A stretch of DNA of 64,000 nt from Pisaster brevispinus. Taxonomy: Eukaryota; Echinodermata; Asteroidea; Forcipulatida; Asteriidae. The DNA is taken from NCBI GenBank assembly GCA_023634235.1, contig JAMKCF010000023.1:1649001-1713000 (forward strand). The letters are read 5' to 3'. The notes beneath the pieces are model-generated. The model did not search any database. It was not told the DNA's origin and was given only the letters and a program-made list of their open reading frames with translations. Numbering within the stretch: position 1 is the stretch's first letter; each line of letters starts with the position of its first letter. Made by a program: the position numbers and the translations under genes. Of the stretch, positions 1-10,050 are shown one piece after another.

Positions 1-1594
1 TCTTACTGTGTTTCCGGGCTGTTGACTGTGCTGCTGAATGTAGAACCTGTCTGCCCATGCAGCCTTCTGACTGTAAATTATCTCGCAGGTAGCAAGATGT
101 AAACGTAGAGGGATTTTTCCAGCAGGCTGCCTGCATAATCTCAGTGATAGCCACTCCCTGAAAAAGAGCTAACGAGGTGGTCATGCTCCTTGTTTGGTGA
201 GCTCGGATTGGAACATGTTTTGCCTTTGGAGCTTGGTTCCGAGACTTTGAAGCTTGCAGATTGGGTCTACCCCTAGCCAAAGGAGATGCTATTCGCATCT
301 GTGGTGGCCGATTGTGAACCTGGGGCGCTATTCGCGTCGTTAACGGTTCCTCCGTAGTAGGCAGAGCGGGTATAGCCAAAGGAGATGCTATTCGCATCCG
401 TGGTGGCTGTTTGTGAACCTGAGACGCTTTTCGCGCCGTTAGCAGTTCGCCTGGTAATGGTTGACTTGGAGGACCAGGCATTGACCCAAGTGGCTGAGTA
501 GGAGCAGGCTCAGGTGTTGTTGTTGATGTTAAATTTATGGCCTCAACGATCCACCGAGCAATAGTTGTTGCAGAAGCTGCACAGTACGGCTGAACCGTCG
601 TGATGAATAGCTGTGTTGTATTACCACGCAGCCCTTTAGTCCGATCGATGTAGAATTTTAGAATGCGGACCGGGCACCATAACTTATCCTCCCGGATACT
701 TGAAAAGGATGTTAGACTTGGGACAAAGATATCCGGAGGCGAAAAATTTGGCGACTGGTTCTTGGTCAGGAAGCCAATATGTGGGATTAGTCGAACGCCC
801 CCTGGTTCCCAGCGCAAGTGGCCTGCCTCTATGGACAGGGCGTGGAGCTCACTTCTTCGACGGGCCGTGGCTGCTGCTAGCAAAAAGATTGTTTTGACTG
901 TCAGTAAATGAAGGGATGATGAGGATCCGGCTGGTTCAAATGGAGGTTTTGCCAGCTTAAGAAGGACACTGCCAAGGTCCCATGAAGGAGCGAGCTTTTT
1001 GATGGGTGGTCTGTCTACGAACATACCCTTCAAGAGGTGTGAGATTGCAGTGTTGTTTGAAAGATTAGAGCCATCGTCGAACCCTCTATGAATTACACCA
1101 ATTGCAGATCTGTAGCCACGAACAGTTGCAATTTGGAGCCCTGAATTGAACAGGTGAAGAAGAAAATCCCCAACCTCCGTCAAAGATGCAGAATGGGGAC
1201 TGCAGCCTTTATTGTTGCACCATTTGCTGTAATGTTGTAAGCGATTGTCATATGTTCTTCTGGTTGAAGGGCGTCTGCTCTTGGCTGCCAAGGTAGCAGC
1301 GTCCTCCGAAAGGCCAGCTGTTCGGAAGTAAGATTTGAAAGCATCCAGGCACAAAGATGGAGGCTGTCCGGATCTGGGTGTAGGATCTTTGTGACTGGCT
1401 GTGACAACAGGTCTGGACGTTTCGGTAGAACGATAGGTGGTCGGAAACCAAGCTTGCCTGGGCCACAGAGGGGCAACCAAAATTATTTTGCAACTCTCCT
1501 GTTTGATCTTTTGCAGTACTCGAGGTAGCAGGGAGATCGGAGGAAAAGCATATCCCAAGAGACCTGACCAGTTGAGGCTCAGGGAGTCCGTTGC
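1..1594 (-). CDS. DIRS tyrosine recombinase with N-terminal linker (clipped by window edge)
   Basis: This continues the RT/RNase H frame after an in-frame TGA at 1595-1597 and is then open to base 1. Residues run from the DIRS linker (GYAFPPISLLPRVLQKI, then ILVAPLWPRQAWFP), which in this group is described as Dam-methylase-like, into the recombinase N-terminal domain (RRPSTRRTYDNRL, VRGYRSAIGVIHRGF). The catalytic domain follows: first Arg in ATARRRSELHALS near 860, HQTR near 190, and Tyr in the SCYLRD segment near 85. The first Met in frame (1022-1024) lies inside the protein, so it has no obvious start of its own and was probably translated as part of a pol polyprotein. About 70 extra residues with an internal repeat sit between the RWI helix and HxxR. 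Confidence 0.88.
255..430 (-). repeat. Two-copy internal repeat within the recombinase insert
   Basis: Two related stretches, near 270-350 and 371-445 on the plus strand, share the 20-mer GCCAAAGGAGATGCTATTCG and a following GTGGTGGC...TTGTGAACCT. On the minus strand they encode two copies of a Q-V-H-(K/N)-x-P-P-x-MRIASPLA motif separated by a Pro/Thr-rich stretch. The unit keeps the reading frame. Confidence 0.75.
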
Positions 1595-1837
1595 TCAAGC
1601 TAGAGGATGAGCATGTCGGGTGCAAAAGGTTGGGAGTTGATGGTTGAGATGGGACGCAAAGAGGTCTATGTGAGGTGTGTCCAGGATATTGAAAATTTGT
1701 AGGACTGTGGGGCGGTGAAGGGACCACTCTGTGGGCACTGACTGACCCCGCGAGAGTGCATCTGCAATGACATTCTCTTTCCCAAACAGGTGGAGTGCTT
1801 GTAGCGAGATCTGACGGGGAATGCACCAGTTGAGGAG

Positions 1838-3490
1838 TTACCATGTATGCATGCAAAGGGAAGGTGAGTGGGTACCCCCTTGGCGATTTATGTAGGAAAC
1901 TACTGTGGAATTGTCCGTCCTTATTAAGACTGTACGGTATATGACTCTGCTTGTCATGAGTTGAAGAGCCTTCTGAACTGCTAGAAGTTCCAGCAGATTG
2001 ATGTGAAGTAGCTTCTCTGTGGGTGACCAAGTTCCGGCCGCCGAGAGATCGTCCAGGTGAGCACCCCAACCTGACTGTGAGGCATCTGTTGTCAGAGTCA
2101 CTGATGGAGTGGGTCGCGGGAATGTTGTGCCGCAGAGAAGGTTCTGACGACGAAGCCACCATCTGAGATGGGATTGTATGAGGGAGCTGACTGGAACTGG
2201 TTTGGTTACTATGTCCCTTCGGGGACGGTAATGAAAAAGCAGATGAAGCTGAAGAGGACGCATATGCATTCTGCACCATGGTACTAAGTCTACGAGACTG
2301 GCCATGAACCCCAATAGACGAAGCCAGGCCCTGGCCGGGAGTGTTGAAGAGGTAAGGAAGAGTTGGATGCATTCTTCCAAAGCGAGGCAGCGTTCCATCG
2401 TGGGGGAGGCTTTCCCAGCCGTCATGTTGAGGGATGCTCCTAGGAATACTGGGTTTTGGGATGGAACTAGGGAAGACTTCTCTGCGTTGATGATGAACCC
2501 TAGTTCCTGCGTAAGCTGTATGGTCCTCGATAGACTTTGGAGAGTGTCTGAGTAAGAGGGGCCCACAATTAACCAGTCGTCCAGATACATGAATATGTGG
2601 ATCTGTTGTCGACGTAGAGCTGCAGCAATCACTTTGGTAATTCTGGTAAAGACCCTTGGGGCAGTCGAGAGACCAAACGGGAGGCATCGAAACTGGTAAG
2701 TCTTGTGTCGGTAACAGAACTGGAGGTACCCCTGGTGATCTGCATGAATGGGTACATGTAGGTAGACATCTCTCAAGTCGAGGGAAGTGGCCCACCAACC
2801 CTGAGGGAGAGATTGTAGGACAATTTTTAGAGTTTCCATCCTGAAATGCTTGGGTCGAATGAAGGCATTGAGGGGCCGAAGGTTGATGATTGGTCGCCAC
2901 TGGTTGGATTTCTTGGGAGCCAGGAAAAATGTTGAGATAAAACCTGGTCCAGTTGTGTGAGGAAGAATGACTATTGCCTTCTTTTCCAGCAGGGAAGTGA
3001 TCTCCTTCTCTAAAGCACTTCGACGAGCAGGGTCTTTTGGGACAGGAGTGGGTCGGTTGGGAAAACTGAGAGGTTGAGGAAGAGGACTTGTAAACTCCAG
3101 TTGATAACCCGAGGAAAGGGTTCGAAGGACCCAAGAATCCGTTGTGATTGAAGTCCATCTTTGAGAAAAGTCTAGCAACCGACCCCCTACCGGTCCCGAA
3201 GCAGGTGGAATATGAGGTATGAGGTGCGTGGTGTCATTGCCTCTTGGGCCCTCTAGGCCACTGTGTCTTGAAAGAGTGGGTTGAGCTAGAGGGTGTTGAG
3301 TTGGGTGCTGAGGGTTGAGAACGGTAGCTGGGTTTGGCAGTTGGGCGAGTGAAGGTGGCCTTTGGTCGACGAAAACTGGAAGTGTAGGAGCGACGAAAAG
3401 ACCCCTGGTTGCTTTTCCTCCCCCTGTCGGTAGTACGAGAGGACTGTGAAGAAGATCTACTCGAGGGTCGGCGTAGATTAATCTTTTCAT
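1838..3490 (-). CDS. DIRS reverse transcriptase / RNase H
   Basis: The 550-codon frame contains all core RT motifs of the DIRS type: an upstream GGRLLDF...W..IT.DSWVL block, KSNQWRPIINLRPLN, the first catalytic region SLDLRDVYLHVPI, and the YLDD active site (IFMYLDDWLI). RNase H follows with LTTDASQSGWGAHL (Asp), NLLELLAVQKAL (Glu) and IRTDNSTVVSYINRQGG (Asp). The frame stops at TAA 1838-1840 after HTW. Downstream, the same frame resumes the expected RNase H tail (NWCIPRQISLQALHL, then NVIADALSR), so the TAA is best read as a nonsense mutation; one base change (GAA to TAA) would explain it. The true start is uncertain because the frame opens inside the gag overlap. Confidence 0.92.
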   Translation of the reverse strand: MKRLIYADPRVDLLHSPLVLPTGGGKATRGLFVAPTLPVFVDQRPPSLAQLPNPATVLNPQHPTQHPLAQPTLSRHSGLEGPRGNDTTHLIPHIPPASGPVGGRLLDFSQRWTSITTDSWVLRTLSSGYQLEFTSPLPQPLSFPNRPTPVPKDPARRSALEKEITSLLEKKAIVILPHTTGPGFISTFFLAPKKSNQWRPIINLRPLNAFIRPKHFRMETLKIVLQSLPQGWWATSLDLRDVYLHVPIHADHQGYLQFCYRHKTYQFRCLPFGLSTAPRVFTRITKVIAAALRRQQIHIFMYLDDWLIVGPSYSDTLQSLSRTIQLTQELGFIINAEKSSLVPSQNPVFLGASLNMTAGKASPTMERCLALEECIQLFLTSSTLPARAWLRLLGFMASLVDLVPWCRMHMRPLQLHLLFHYRPRRDIVTKPVPVSSLIQSHLRWWLRRQNLLCGTTFPRPTPSVTLTTDASQSGWGAHLDDLSAAGTWSPTEKLLHINLLELLAVQKALQLMTSRVIYRTVLIRTDNSTVVSYINRQGGTHSPSLCMHTW

Positions 3491-5074
3491 CAGTCTTCAG
3501 ACGCTTAGCCTCTTGAAGCATGACTTCGTCAAATTTATTGGCGAAGAGGTCACTCCCGAGGAGAGGTAGTTCTTCCATGCGTTCTCTGGAGCCCTGAGAA
3601 GGCCAAAAGAGCTGGTCAAGAATAAGGGACCTACGCAGGGAGGTTGTCATAGCTGAACTGGTAGCGATGGTCCGTAGACAGGAACCTAGGCAGTCATCAA
3701 GAAATTTGAACATGACTGGAAGTAGTTCCGGATCCACTGTTGCGGGATCTTCAGAAGCCCGAGCAAGAGTATCCGACAGTAGAATGGACAGGTTGGAAAC
3801 TTGTGCACCATAGCGTAATTGGCGGTCTAGCTTCTCAAGGGAACTGTTGAGGTCCCTTGTGCGTTTATCTGAGAAGATGTTTTTCCCAGTTGGCTTATCA
3901 GATCGAAGCTTATCCTTAACTGTTGATGAGATTGTTGGGACTGTGAAAAATCTATCAGTATCATCGGAATTTGTTTTGAAGAGAGATGATTCACGAGCAG
4001 GAATTCTCAGATGCTTTCTCTTTTGAAAGATTGAGAAAGCCTCTTCAATATTCTCAGAGCAGAAGCTGTCAACAGGAATGGTAAACTTTGGTGGAGGAGT
4101 GGGTTTGGCGGAATCCCTGCGAAATGACAAGCGGGAGGCCTCTTTTGGTGAAGGAGGGGGAAACTGTAAAATACTACTCACTTCAGGTATGACTGCCTTC
4201 CCTCTGTGGAACATGGAAGTAATCCCAGGCTCCACCAAATCAAAATCTGACAAAACAGAGCTCCTTGGGGAGGATCCGGAACGGGAGTAACGACCTGGGG
4301 AGTAATATCCAAGGGATCGAGGATCGTTGGCAGGTGAACCAGGTCTTATTGGTGAGCGGGAACGGGAACGGGAACGTCTAGAGCCGATGTTGTCACCTTG
4401 GAAGTATCGCCGCGAAAAATCCGTGTTTCGCGGTAGCGGACGAACACCGGAGCGAGAAAAACTTCCGTTGTCTGGTGGCCGTTCCTGAGGATAGTAACCG
4501 GTAAAATGCCCCATGGGAGGCATAAAGCTGGTGTAAGGACCCGTGGAAGGATGTGCCGACTCATAATGGCGAGGATGGCCTTGGAAATAAGACCACGGAG
4601 AGGCTTGGAAACTGGCGGGGCGCTGAGGGTAAGCCCGGAACTTGTCCGGAAACCGGTGCAGGCTTGGTTGTTCTGAAGAGGCGGGAATTGGACGATCATA
4701 TCCACGGCTAGAGGATAGCAAATCATCCGAAGCACCACTGTTAACTGTTGACACGTTGACCTCGGGTGGGGGACCCGGTGAGGGCATCGGTTGGTTTGAA
4801 GTAGAAGTATATTTTGAGGATTCGTGGTCGAATCTTCGAAATAATCCTTCTGCAAAGGTGTCTTGCGTGCCAGACTATCCTGCCATGCCGTAAAAACTTT
4901 CCATTCCTCAGTAGACCAGGTGGAGCAGACCCCGCAGGGTTTATCCTGTGAGCACTTACGACATCTCTGGCACGTAGAGTGAACGTCGAACTCTAGGGTC
5001 GATGGGGGACCGCCGCAGGATCTACATTTCACTTTCCTGTAAGATCTTTTCTTTGCTTTGGATGAATCTGACAT
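3234..5074 (-). CDS. DIRS gag-like ORF1, split over two frames
   Basis: The start chosen is the ATG at 5072-5074 (MSDSSKAKK). The first ~95 residues carry a cysteine-rich cluster (CRSCGG, CQRCRKC, CGVC) that looks zinc-binding. That frame then drifts into unrelated sequence, while a second frame is open from about 4787 to the stop at 3234 (517 codons from MPSPG). The long part has an Arg-Ser run (RSRSRSRSPIR), a helical middle (LSILLSDTLARASED) and a basic Ser/Thr-rich tail, as expected for a nucleic-acid-binding structural protein. A single frameshift near 4790-4850 would join both parts; whether this is mutation or programmed is unknown. The 3' end overlaps the RT frame by about 250 bp. The gag assignment rests on position and composition rather than a conserved motif. 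Confidence 0.7.
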
Positions 5075-5461
5075 CGTTGTCGGAGGTGTCCGGAAACTGG
5101 ACAAAACTGCTTGCACTATAGTGTAACGCTACGTTGTAGAGAGTCGAGAGAAAAACGACCTGACACTATGGCGCGCTGTAAAAAGAAGGGCGTATTTCGT
5201 GTGTACACTTGGGACGTGCAGTGCGAGGGGAGGTGCTTTGTTTTGTTCAGCGGAGTTGCTTGCGCATGCGCATTGTAAATGCATTTGTTGGTATCGGAGG
5301 TGATGTATTTTCTGTAATAGAATACAGGAATGCTATTGGCCCAATGACCAGGGCACTAATGTAAAGCGCATTGAGACGTTATTGTGATATGCGCTATAAA
5401 AGAACTGGTTATTATTATTGTATAAGTAAATGAGATACAAATTCTTATTTACAAAATTTCA

Positions 5462-6583
5462 ACTTCCGGTTTCGACCGAAAGTAAAGGTCAAATGGGGTC
5501 ACACTGTGTGTAAGAAGTGTTTACTACCTCAAGAGCTTTTATATGGTGCAATTATCATGTATGTAGCATATATGGTTCTTGAGATATGATTATTTTATCA
5601 TAAAACTTCAATTTAATGTAATGACGTCATTGATGACGTCATCACTCCAAACATTTTACTTTGTCATGTAAACACTGTGGTCTGGGTAATTGGTAAGTTT
5701 CAAGTCCGTACAAGCTTTAGTTTTGGAGATAGCAAAATAAAAAAAAATCGACTTCGTCTACGATTTTCGTTATGACGTAGCTATGACGTCACATATTATA
5801 TTTCTAGAATGCTCGTGAGCTAAACAAAATATTATTCATTGAAAGTTTTTTCATATTTTGCTTCACTTAGGCTCCAGAGCCCCAAATAACATAATTTGTA
5901 CCTTTAACTTCCGGTTTCGACTGGAAGTAAAGGTCAAATGAGGTCACGATTTGCATACAGTTTGTACAACATTACAAGACCAATCATATGCATTAAAGAT
6001 CTTGTATGTAGCATCTATGGTTCTCAAGATATGAAATTTTCAAATTATTTAAGGTTTTTTTAACGTAATGATGTCATCAATGACGTCATCATTCCAAAAA
6101 GTTGCGGTTTCATCTACTCACTAAGATCTTTGTACATGGTAAGTTTCAAGTTTCAATTCATTTTCATTATTGAGTTAATCGACCGACAATTTTCGAAGGA
6201 AGAAGACGACGAAAAAAAAAGAAAAAAGAAACAGAACAATTACAATAGTTGTTCGGCTGCTGGCCGAACACCTAAAAATAAAAAATTTATAAACAAATTT
6301 TTAAAAGGAACAAAAACAGTGTTGTTCGGGCGCTATTGCCCGATCGCCTCAAAACGAACAAAAACAAAGAGTTGTTCGGGATACATGCCAGAACACCTAA
6401 TAATAATAATAATAATACCAGGATTTGTGTGTTTGTAAAATTTAAAACATGAATAGTGGGTAAATACGAAAGTTAAATGAAACAACATATATCATTATGA
6501 AAACAAAAACAATTAAACAAAGTTTTACAAATCATGCTTTATTTGAACTTCCGATTTGGACAGGAAGCGAGGTCAAATCAGGT
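5462..6583 (+). repeat. Dispersed module with ETS-like palindrome, DR4 and CRE-like sites
   Basis: Three copies of the dispersed module occur here. Each begins with CTTCCGGTTT and a partial inverted partner (ACCGGAAGT or a variant), followed by AGGTCAAATGRGGTCA. The second copy, at about 5930-5950, is a perfect DR4 (two AGGTCA half-sites, 4-base spacer); the third, near 6560, is also a perfect DR4 with spacer AATC. TGACGTCA palindromes lie near 5621-5640 and 6080. The first two copies open ~450-bp monomers that share GGTTCTTGAGATATGA-like and GGTAAGTTTCAAGT segments. Any regulatory role is inference. Confidence 0.7.
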
Positions 6584-7197
6584 CAATACAAAATGTCAGG
6601 AATGTTCAAACATGAAACTTTCACAAACAGTGCAAAGATTTAAATCATGATAGCTATTCCCCATGGAAAATCTAATCGTGATTCCGTCAGGATAAAGAAA
6701 TCCTGGCGGTATCCCAGTTTCTTACATACAACATTTATACACAAGAATCGCACCAACCTAACGAGTGCCGTGCAAGAGCAGAATTCCTCTAGTGTCTATT
6801 GAATTACTAACAGAACAGTAGAGATCAGTGGAACAATCAGTCATCATTCTCCAACTTTGTGTTGGTGGACTGGTGTGAATGGCTGAGTGCCAACATTTCC
6901 TTTCACAGTTGAACGACTTTCAGCACAGTATCGCAGTAGCTGATCAAATATTAAGTAGTATCAGTAGCCATGGCAACTGAATGGATGTAGGAGTTGCAGG
7001 ACATTCTTACCAGTTGACCCCGTCCCCATACAATAAAGTACTTTCTGTCTCGTTACATTTTGAGTGATATATGAACAGCAACAATTGTTGACCTCTGTGT
7101 AGATGCCAGTTTAGGTTTCAGACTGGTGCAACAGTTAACATTTACATACATGGATACTTTTTGAGGCTTTGCATGGTGAGGTATCAATGTGTATTTG

Positions 7198-7311
7198 GTT
7201 TGCGGTAACACCATGTGTATATCTTCTAGCTATGTAGATTCGTATTTGCAAGACATAGTTCTCTAAAAACAAATCTACATAGCTAGTAGATATACACATG
7301 GTGTAACCGCA
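7198..7311. repeat. Long inverted repeat (hairpin) next to an exon donor
   Basis: The plus-strand stretch TTTGCGGTAACACCATGTGT..., ending in CTATGTAGATT near 7242, is mirrored by AATCTACATAGCTAG...ACACCGCAAAC-like sequence ending near 7311. The arms are about 45 bases with a ~30-base loop and a few mismatches. The second arm ends ~30 bases from the splice donor of the VWD exon. The same structure is at 62991-63104. Confidence 0.85.
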
Positions 7312-7342
7312 AACTGAATATACATTACATACATGTACTTAC

Positions 7343-7510
7343 CCAAAAGTCCCTTGCTAGCCTTCATTTTGTAGATTTCAGGTAGTGACACCAGGAGGTT
7401 TCCCATACCGTGCTCAGTGAAAACTGTTACAGTTATGCCATCCTGACAGCTGAACACAATGTGTTGACTATCTTTCTTCTTCTTCACTAAACACATGTCA
7501 AGCAGGTATC
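7343..7510 (-). CDS. Gene A exon: VWD domain, C-terminal part
   Basis: This exon encodes YLLDMCLVKKKKDSQHIVF, then SCQDGITVTVF...GNLLVSLPEIYKMKASKGLLG. The closing GLLG is the typical turn before the Asn/Asp-rich end of VWD domains in SUSD2/MUC4-type proteins. The acceptor is TTCCAAG|GA and the donor is TTGG|GTAAGT; phases 1 and 1 fit the upstream exon. It is the last exon of gene A visible: the next would lie beyond the DIRS insertion to the left. An indistinguishable exon is found in gene B (63136-63303). Extracellular location is inferred from the family. Confidence 0.88.
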
Positions 7511-9483
7511 CTTGGAACAAAAACAGAAAACAAATTACGCGTTTTTAATACTCGACATAAAACCAAAGTAATGATATTATCAAATTTGTTAACTTTTTAA
7601 TCTGAAAATCTAAAAGATAATTGACTGTGCATGTAATTGTTGTACTCTGGATAGGTTTCAGAAAGGTTTCAGAAAGGACAAATTTCAGTGTTTATTCTAA
7701 CTTCATAACATATTGATATCAATGTTTTACTATCATCTTTGATGAGGCTTTGCTAAAACAAATCTTGTTTCAAGTTTTAGGTAGATAATCAAGGTGCGTT
7801 TCCTGTGCTATGTACACACACACATGTATATTAAAACTTGTTGTTATTGGGTATTTTTATTTGGAGGGAGAATAACTCAACTGGCCCAGGGACTCCCAAT
7901 ATCAAATTAAGTAAAGGATAAAAGGTAAAGAGTCAATGGATAATTTTCGCCGACTTCTAACCATTTCTTTTGTATGTTTTTAATATTTAGCATTTGCACT
8001 GTATGATATGGGAGTTTCTTTAGTGGGTGCACCCAGAAGGAAGCTTTTGGTTTATGAACACATTTTTGGTGTTGGACATATACCAGTTAATACACTGCTG
8101 GTTATTTATTTTGAGTTTGAGTATGTAAAGTTATTAAATGTTCAAGCTTCAGCCATGCACCTATTGTTGTTCTGTTTTCTAGGGGGTTTGTGAAACTGCA
8201 CAAACACCTCTTGTATTTGTTCTGGGTTTCATCATGATGTTATTTTCCAGGTGTCGTCTCTATATATTGAGATTCAACTGAATTGTCTGATGAGTTTGAA
8301 GGTTCAGCTGATTTTAATTTCAAAGTGATGAGTTTGTAAATAGTTGAGGAGGGTTTTGGTTCAAATGTTGACAGTTTTAAGATGGTCAATATACAATGTA
8401 ATGGCGATGTTGAATGCATTTATACTTGATACACACTATATTATGAGTTACCAATATGGGTCAACACATACGTGCACTTTAACATCCTGTTTAGACCACA
8501 GGTAAAGTTCTACTTGTCGTCATCTCTCTGTAAGAGTTTAAGTAGGCTGAAAGATCTCCAACCTGATGCAAAAAATGTGACGAAATGAAATGTGGTTCTT
8601 GAGATGAGAGTTTTTTAATCATTCAACTTTTGGTTGAAACCGGAAGCCAAAGTCAAATTGAGTCACGCTCTGTGTAGCGTTTGTTTAATTTTTAAAGACT
8701 TTTCCATTGATGTGTATATTGTAATAATCCAATATGTGATCAGAGGTTATGATTTGTTCACATATTAAACTTTGACTTCATGCTATTTGTTTCTTGATAA
8801 CGTCATCAAGTCTGTGTCGTATATTGAGGTCCAATTTACTTAACTGTTTCAATGTTCACTTCAATTTCAATCTACAGTTATGCTGTAGACAAATTTTGCA
8901 TGGAAGAAGATGAACAAGAAAACTAACAAAACAAAACAAAAGCAAGAGGTGTTAATGCACATATTGCATGACCAACTGATAAAAAACACAGAACAATAAC
9001 AAGATATGTTCGCGCAGTTCCAAGAACACATTAACAAATTTTAAGTCCTATGCTGCTGCTTGACTTTCTGAAAAGCCTTCAAGGTGCCTGTGTTCGTCTT
9101 GTCACTTTATTCAAGCGAACAACCCATATAGCCTCCGTTCTGCAGTCTCTCCACTATCGCAGACTGCTTTGCCTAAAAGATACTCCCTCATTTTAAGAGT
9201 GTAAATTAAAGGTATAAATAAGTATTGAAATTTTTTAATTATGTACCACAGAATCAACAGGGGAAAAATTATAATCACCTTTCTTTTTCATTTTTTCTCT
9301 CTCACAACAGGCATTTTACAACCCTTATCAAATTGGCTGCAACAAAAAGTATGCCTTTAAGTGTTTAATCCGGGTTATACTTTTTTTTTACAACTCCCAT
9401 TTGTAGCATCCAGTGCATTCCCATGGCATTCCACACTGTCATGCAGGTGATGACATCACTTATTATAAAATAAACAAATGTAC
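7511..9483 (-). other. Intron of gene A
   Basis: AT-rich non-coding sequence. It includes a partial dispersed module near 8623-8667 (ACTTTTGGTTGAAACCGGAAG followed by a degenerate direct repeat) and short hairpin pieces near 8180-8215 and 8945-9030 of the GTGTTCG family. No convincing exon was seen on either strand. Confidence 0.6.
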
Positions 9484-9571
9484 CTTGCTTAATGTCATCC
9501 TCAGATAATATGTCTGTGTCTCCAATCCTTACTGTGAACTTTGTTCCAGTTGCATCCAAGCCAAAGCCAAC
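9484..9571 (-). CDS. Gene A exon: VWD domain, middle
   Basis: An 88-base exon encoding VGFGLDATGTKFTVRIGDTD and then ILSEDDIKQ. The acceptor is TTTTTAAAG|GTTGGC and the donor is CAAG|GTACAT; it enters in phase 0 and leaves in phase 1, matching the flanking exons. The Phe-Thr-Val-Arg beta-strand followed by a short loop is consistent with the centre of a VWD domain. Its identity rests mainly on reading-frame continuity between the two strongly recognisable VWD exons. Confidence 0.78.
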
Positions 9572-9669
9572 CTTTAAAAATGATAAATCAGTTTCCAGGT
9601 GTACAATGAGCAAACCATTCAATGAACTAAAAGAGTAGAAGTTTAAAATGTATATTTGCACAATAAAGT

Positions 9670-9912
9670 AATTTTCTCTCTTTCTTTCTTTTCTTATTTT
9701 TTTACTAGATGTGAATATTTGCATCGGGGATAAAGAATTTAATTTGGTTTTACCCTTACACCGATGTGTATTATGCACTGTATACTCAGTTTTCTAATGA
9801 GCTCTGAGAAAAAATTTCACAGGCAATCACACGGGTGGGATTCGAACCCACGACCTTTGCATTGCTAGAGCAGACGTCAGGATTACACCACCGAGCTAGC
9901 CCGATGGCTAAG
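9670..9912 (-). mobile_element. tRNA-derived SINE
   Basis: Read on the minus strand, a tRNA-like head has an A box (TAGCTCGGTGG, near 9888-9898) and a B box (GGTTCGAATCC, near 9838-9849), followed by an unrelated body and an A-rich (GAAA)-type tail at 9670-9703. The 3' body recurs at 9956-10020, so this is a family. Acceptor-stem pairing is poor and a body follows, so it is a SINE head rather than a working tRNA gene. Confidence 0.85.
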
Positions 9913-9955
9913 AGGCGGGTTCGATTTCTTAACAGCGGGTACTGCAACGATTTAA

Positions 9956-10050
9956 TAGATGTGAATATTTACATCTAGCATAAAGAATTTAATTTGGTTT
10001 TACCCTTACACCGATAATCGAATCCCACACGAGTGTAATTGTGTTGGAAC
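9956..10050 (-). mobile_element. Partial second copy of the same SINE
   Basis: GATGTGAATATTTACATC and the following TTTAATTTGGTTTTACCC stretch repeat the body of the neighbouring SINE (9708-9775). They are followed by a B-box-like TCGAATCCCACACGAG; the A-box half is missing or diverged. Confidence 0.7.

Larger units (their letters stand above)
1..5320 (-). mobile_element. DIRS-type tyrosine-recombinase retrotransposon, left end outside window
   Basis: On the minus strand the order is: 5' untranslated region, gag-like ORF with a cysteine-rich start, reverse transcriptase, RNase H, a linker typical of DIRS elements, and a tyrosine recombinase running off the window edge at base 1. This order, and a recombinase in place of a DDE integrase, define the DIRS group, which integrates through a circular intermediate without target-site duplication. 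The right border near 5320 is inferred because homology with the other copy of the host block (59307 onward) starts at about 5318. It lies in an intron of gene A in the host transcription direction. Two in-frame stops in pol and a gag frame change suggest it is no longer autonomous, although the active-site residues survive. The terminal repeats cannot be assessed because the left end is missing. Confidence 0.9.
5318..7745. repeat. Duplicated block, left copy (contains a gene A exon)
   Basis: This block is nearly identical to 59307-63542 once two insertions in the other copy are removed. It holds a LINE/SINE-type 3' tail (5318-5418), two diverged ~450-bp repeat monomers starting with the CTTCCGG palindrome (5462 and 5911), short hairpins near 6240-6400, ordinary intron sequence, the VWD exon 7343-7510 and its splice sites. 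The exon appears identical at the nucleotide level in both copies; intron differences are scattered single bases and small indels. The left copy has an extra ~80 bp near 6245-6325. Confidence 0.93.

Noticed and set aside
1248..3158. 636-codon minus-strand frame
   Set aside because: Overlaps RT/RNase H and the recombinase in another frame and has no domain features; it is a shadow of pol.
6371..6412. Helitron 3' end (hairpin followed by CTAA)
   Set aside because: The hairpin-to-CTRR spacing is wrong for canonical Helitrons and no 5' TC end or Rep/helicase was found; kept only as a question in the hairpin finding.
6130..6438. Plus-strand 102-codon frame in the duplicated block
   Set aside because: Runs through A-rich and hairpin repeat sequence and is broken in the other copy of the block.
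9831..9903. Functional tRNA gene
   Set aside because: A and B boxes are present but the arms pair poorly and a SINE body with A-rich tail follows; a second partial copy lies next to it.
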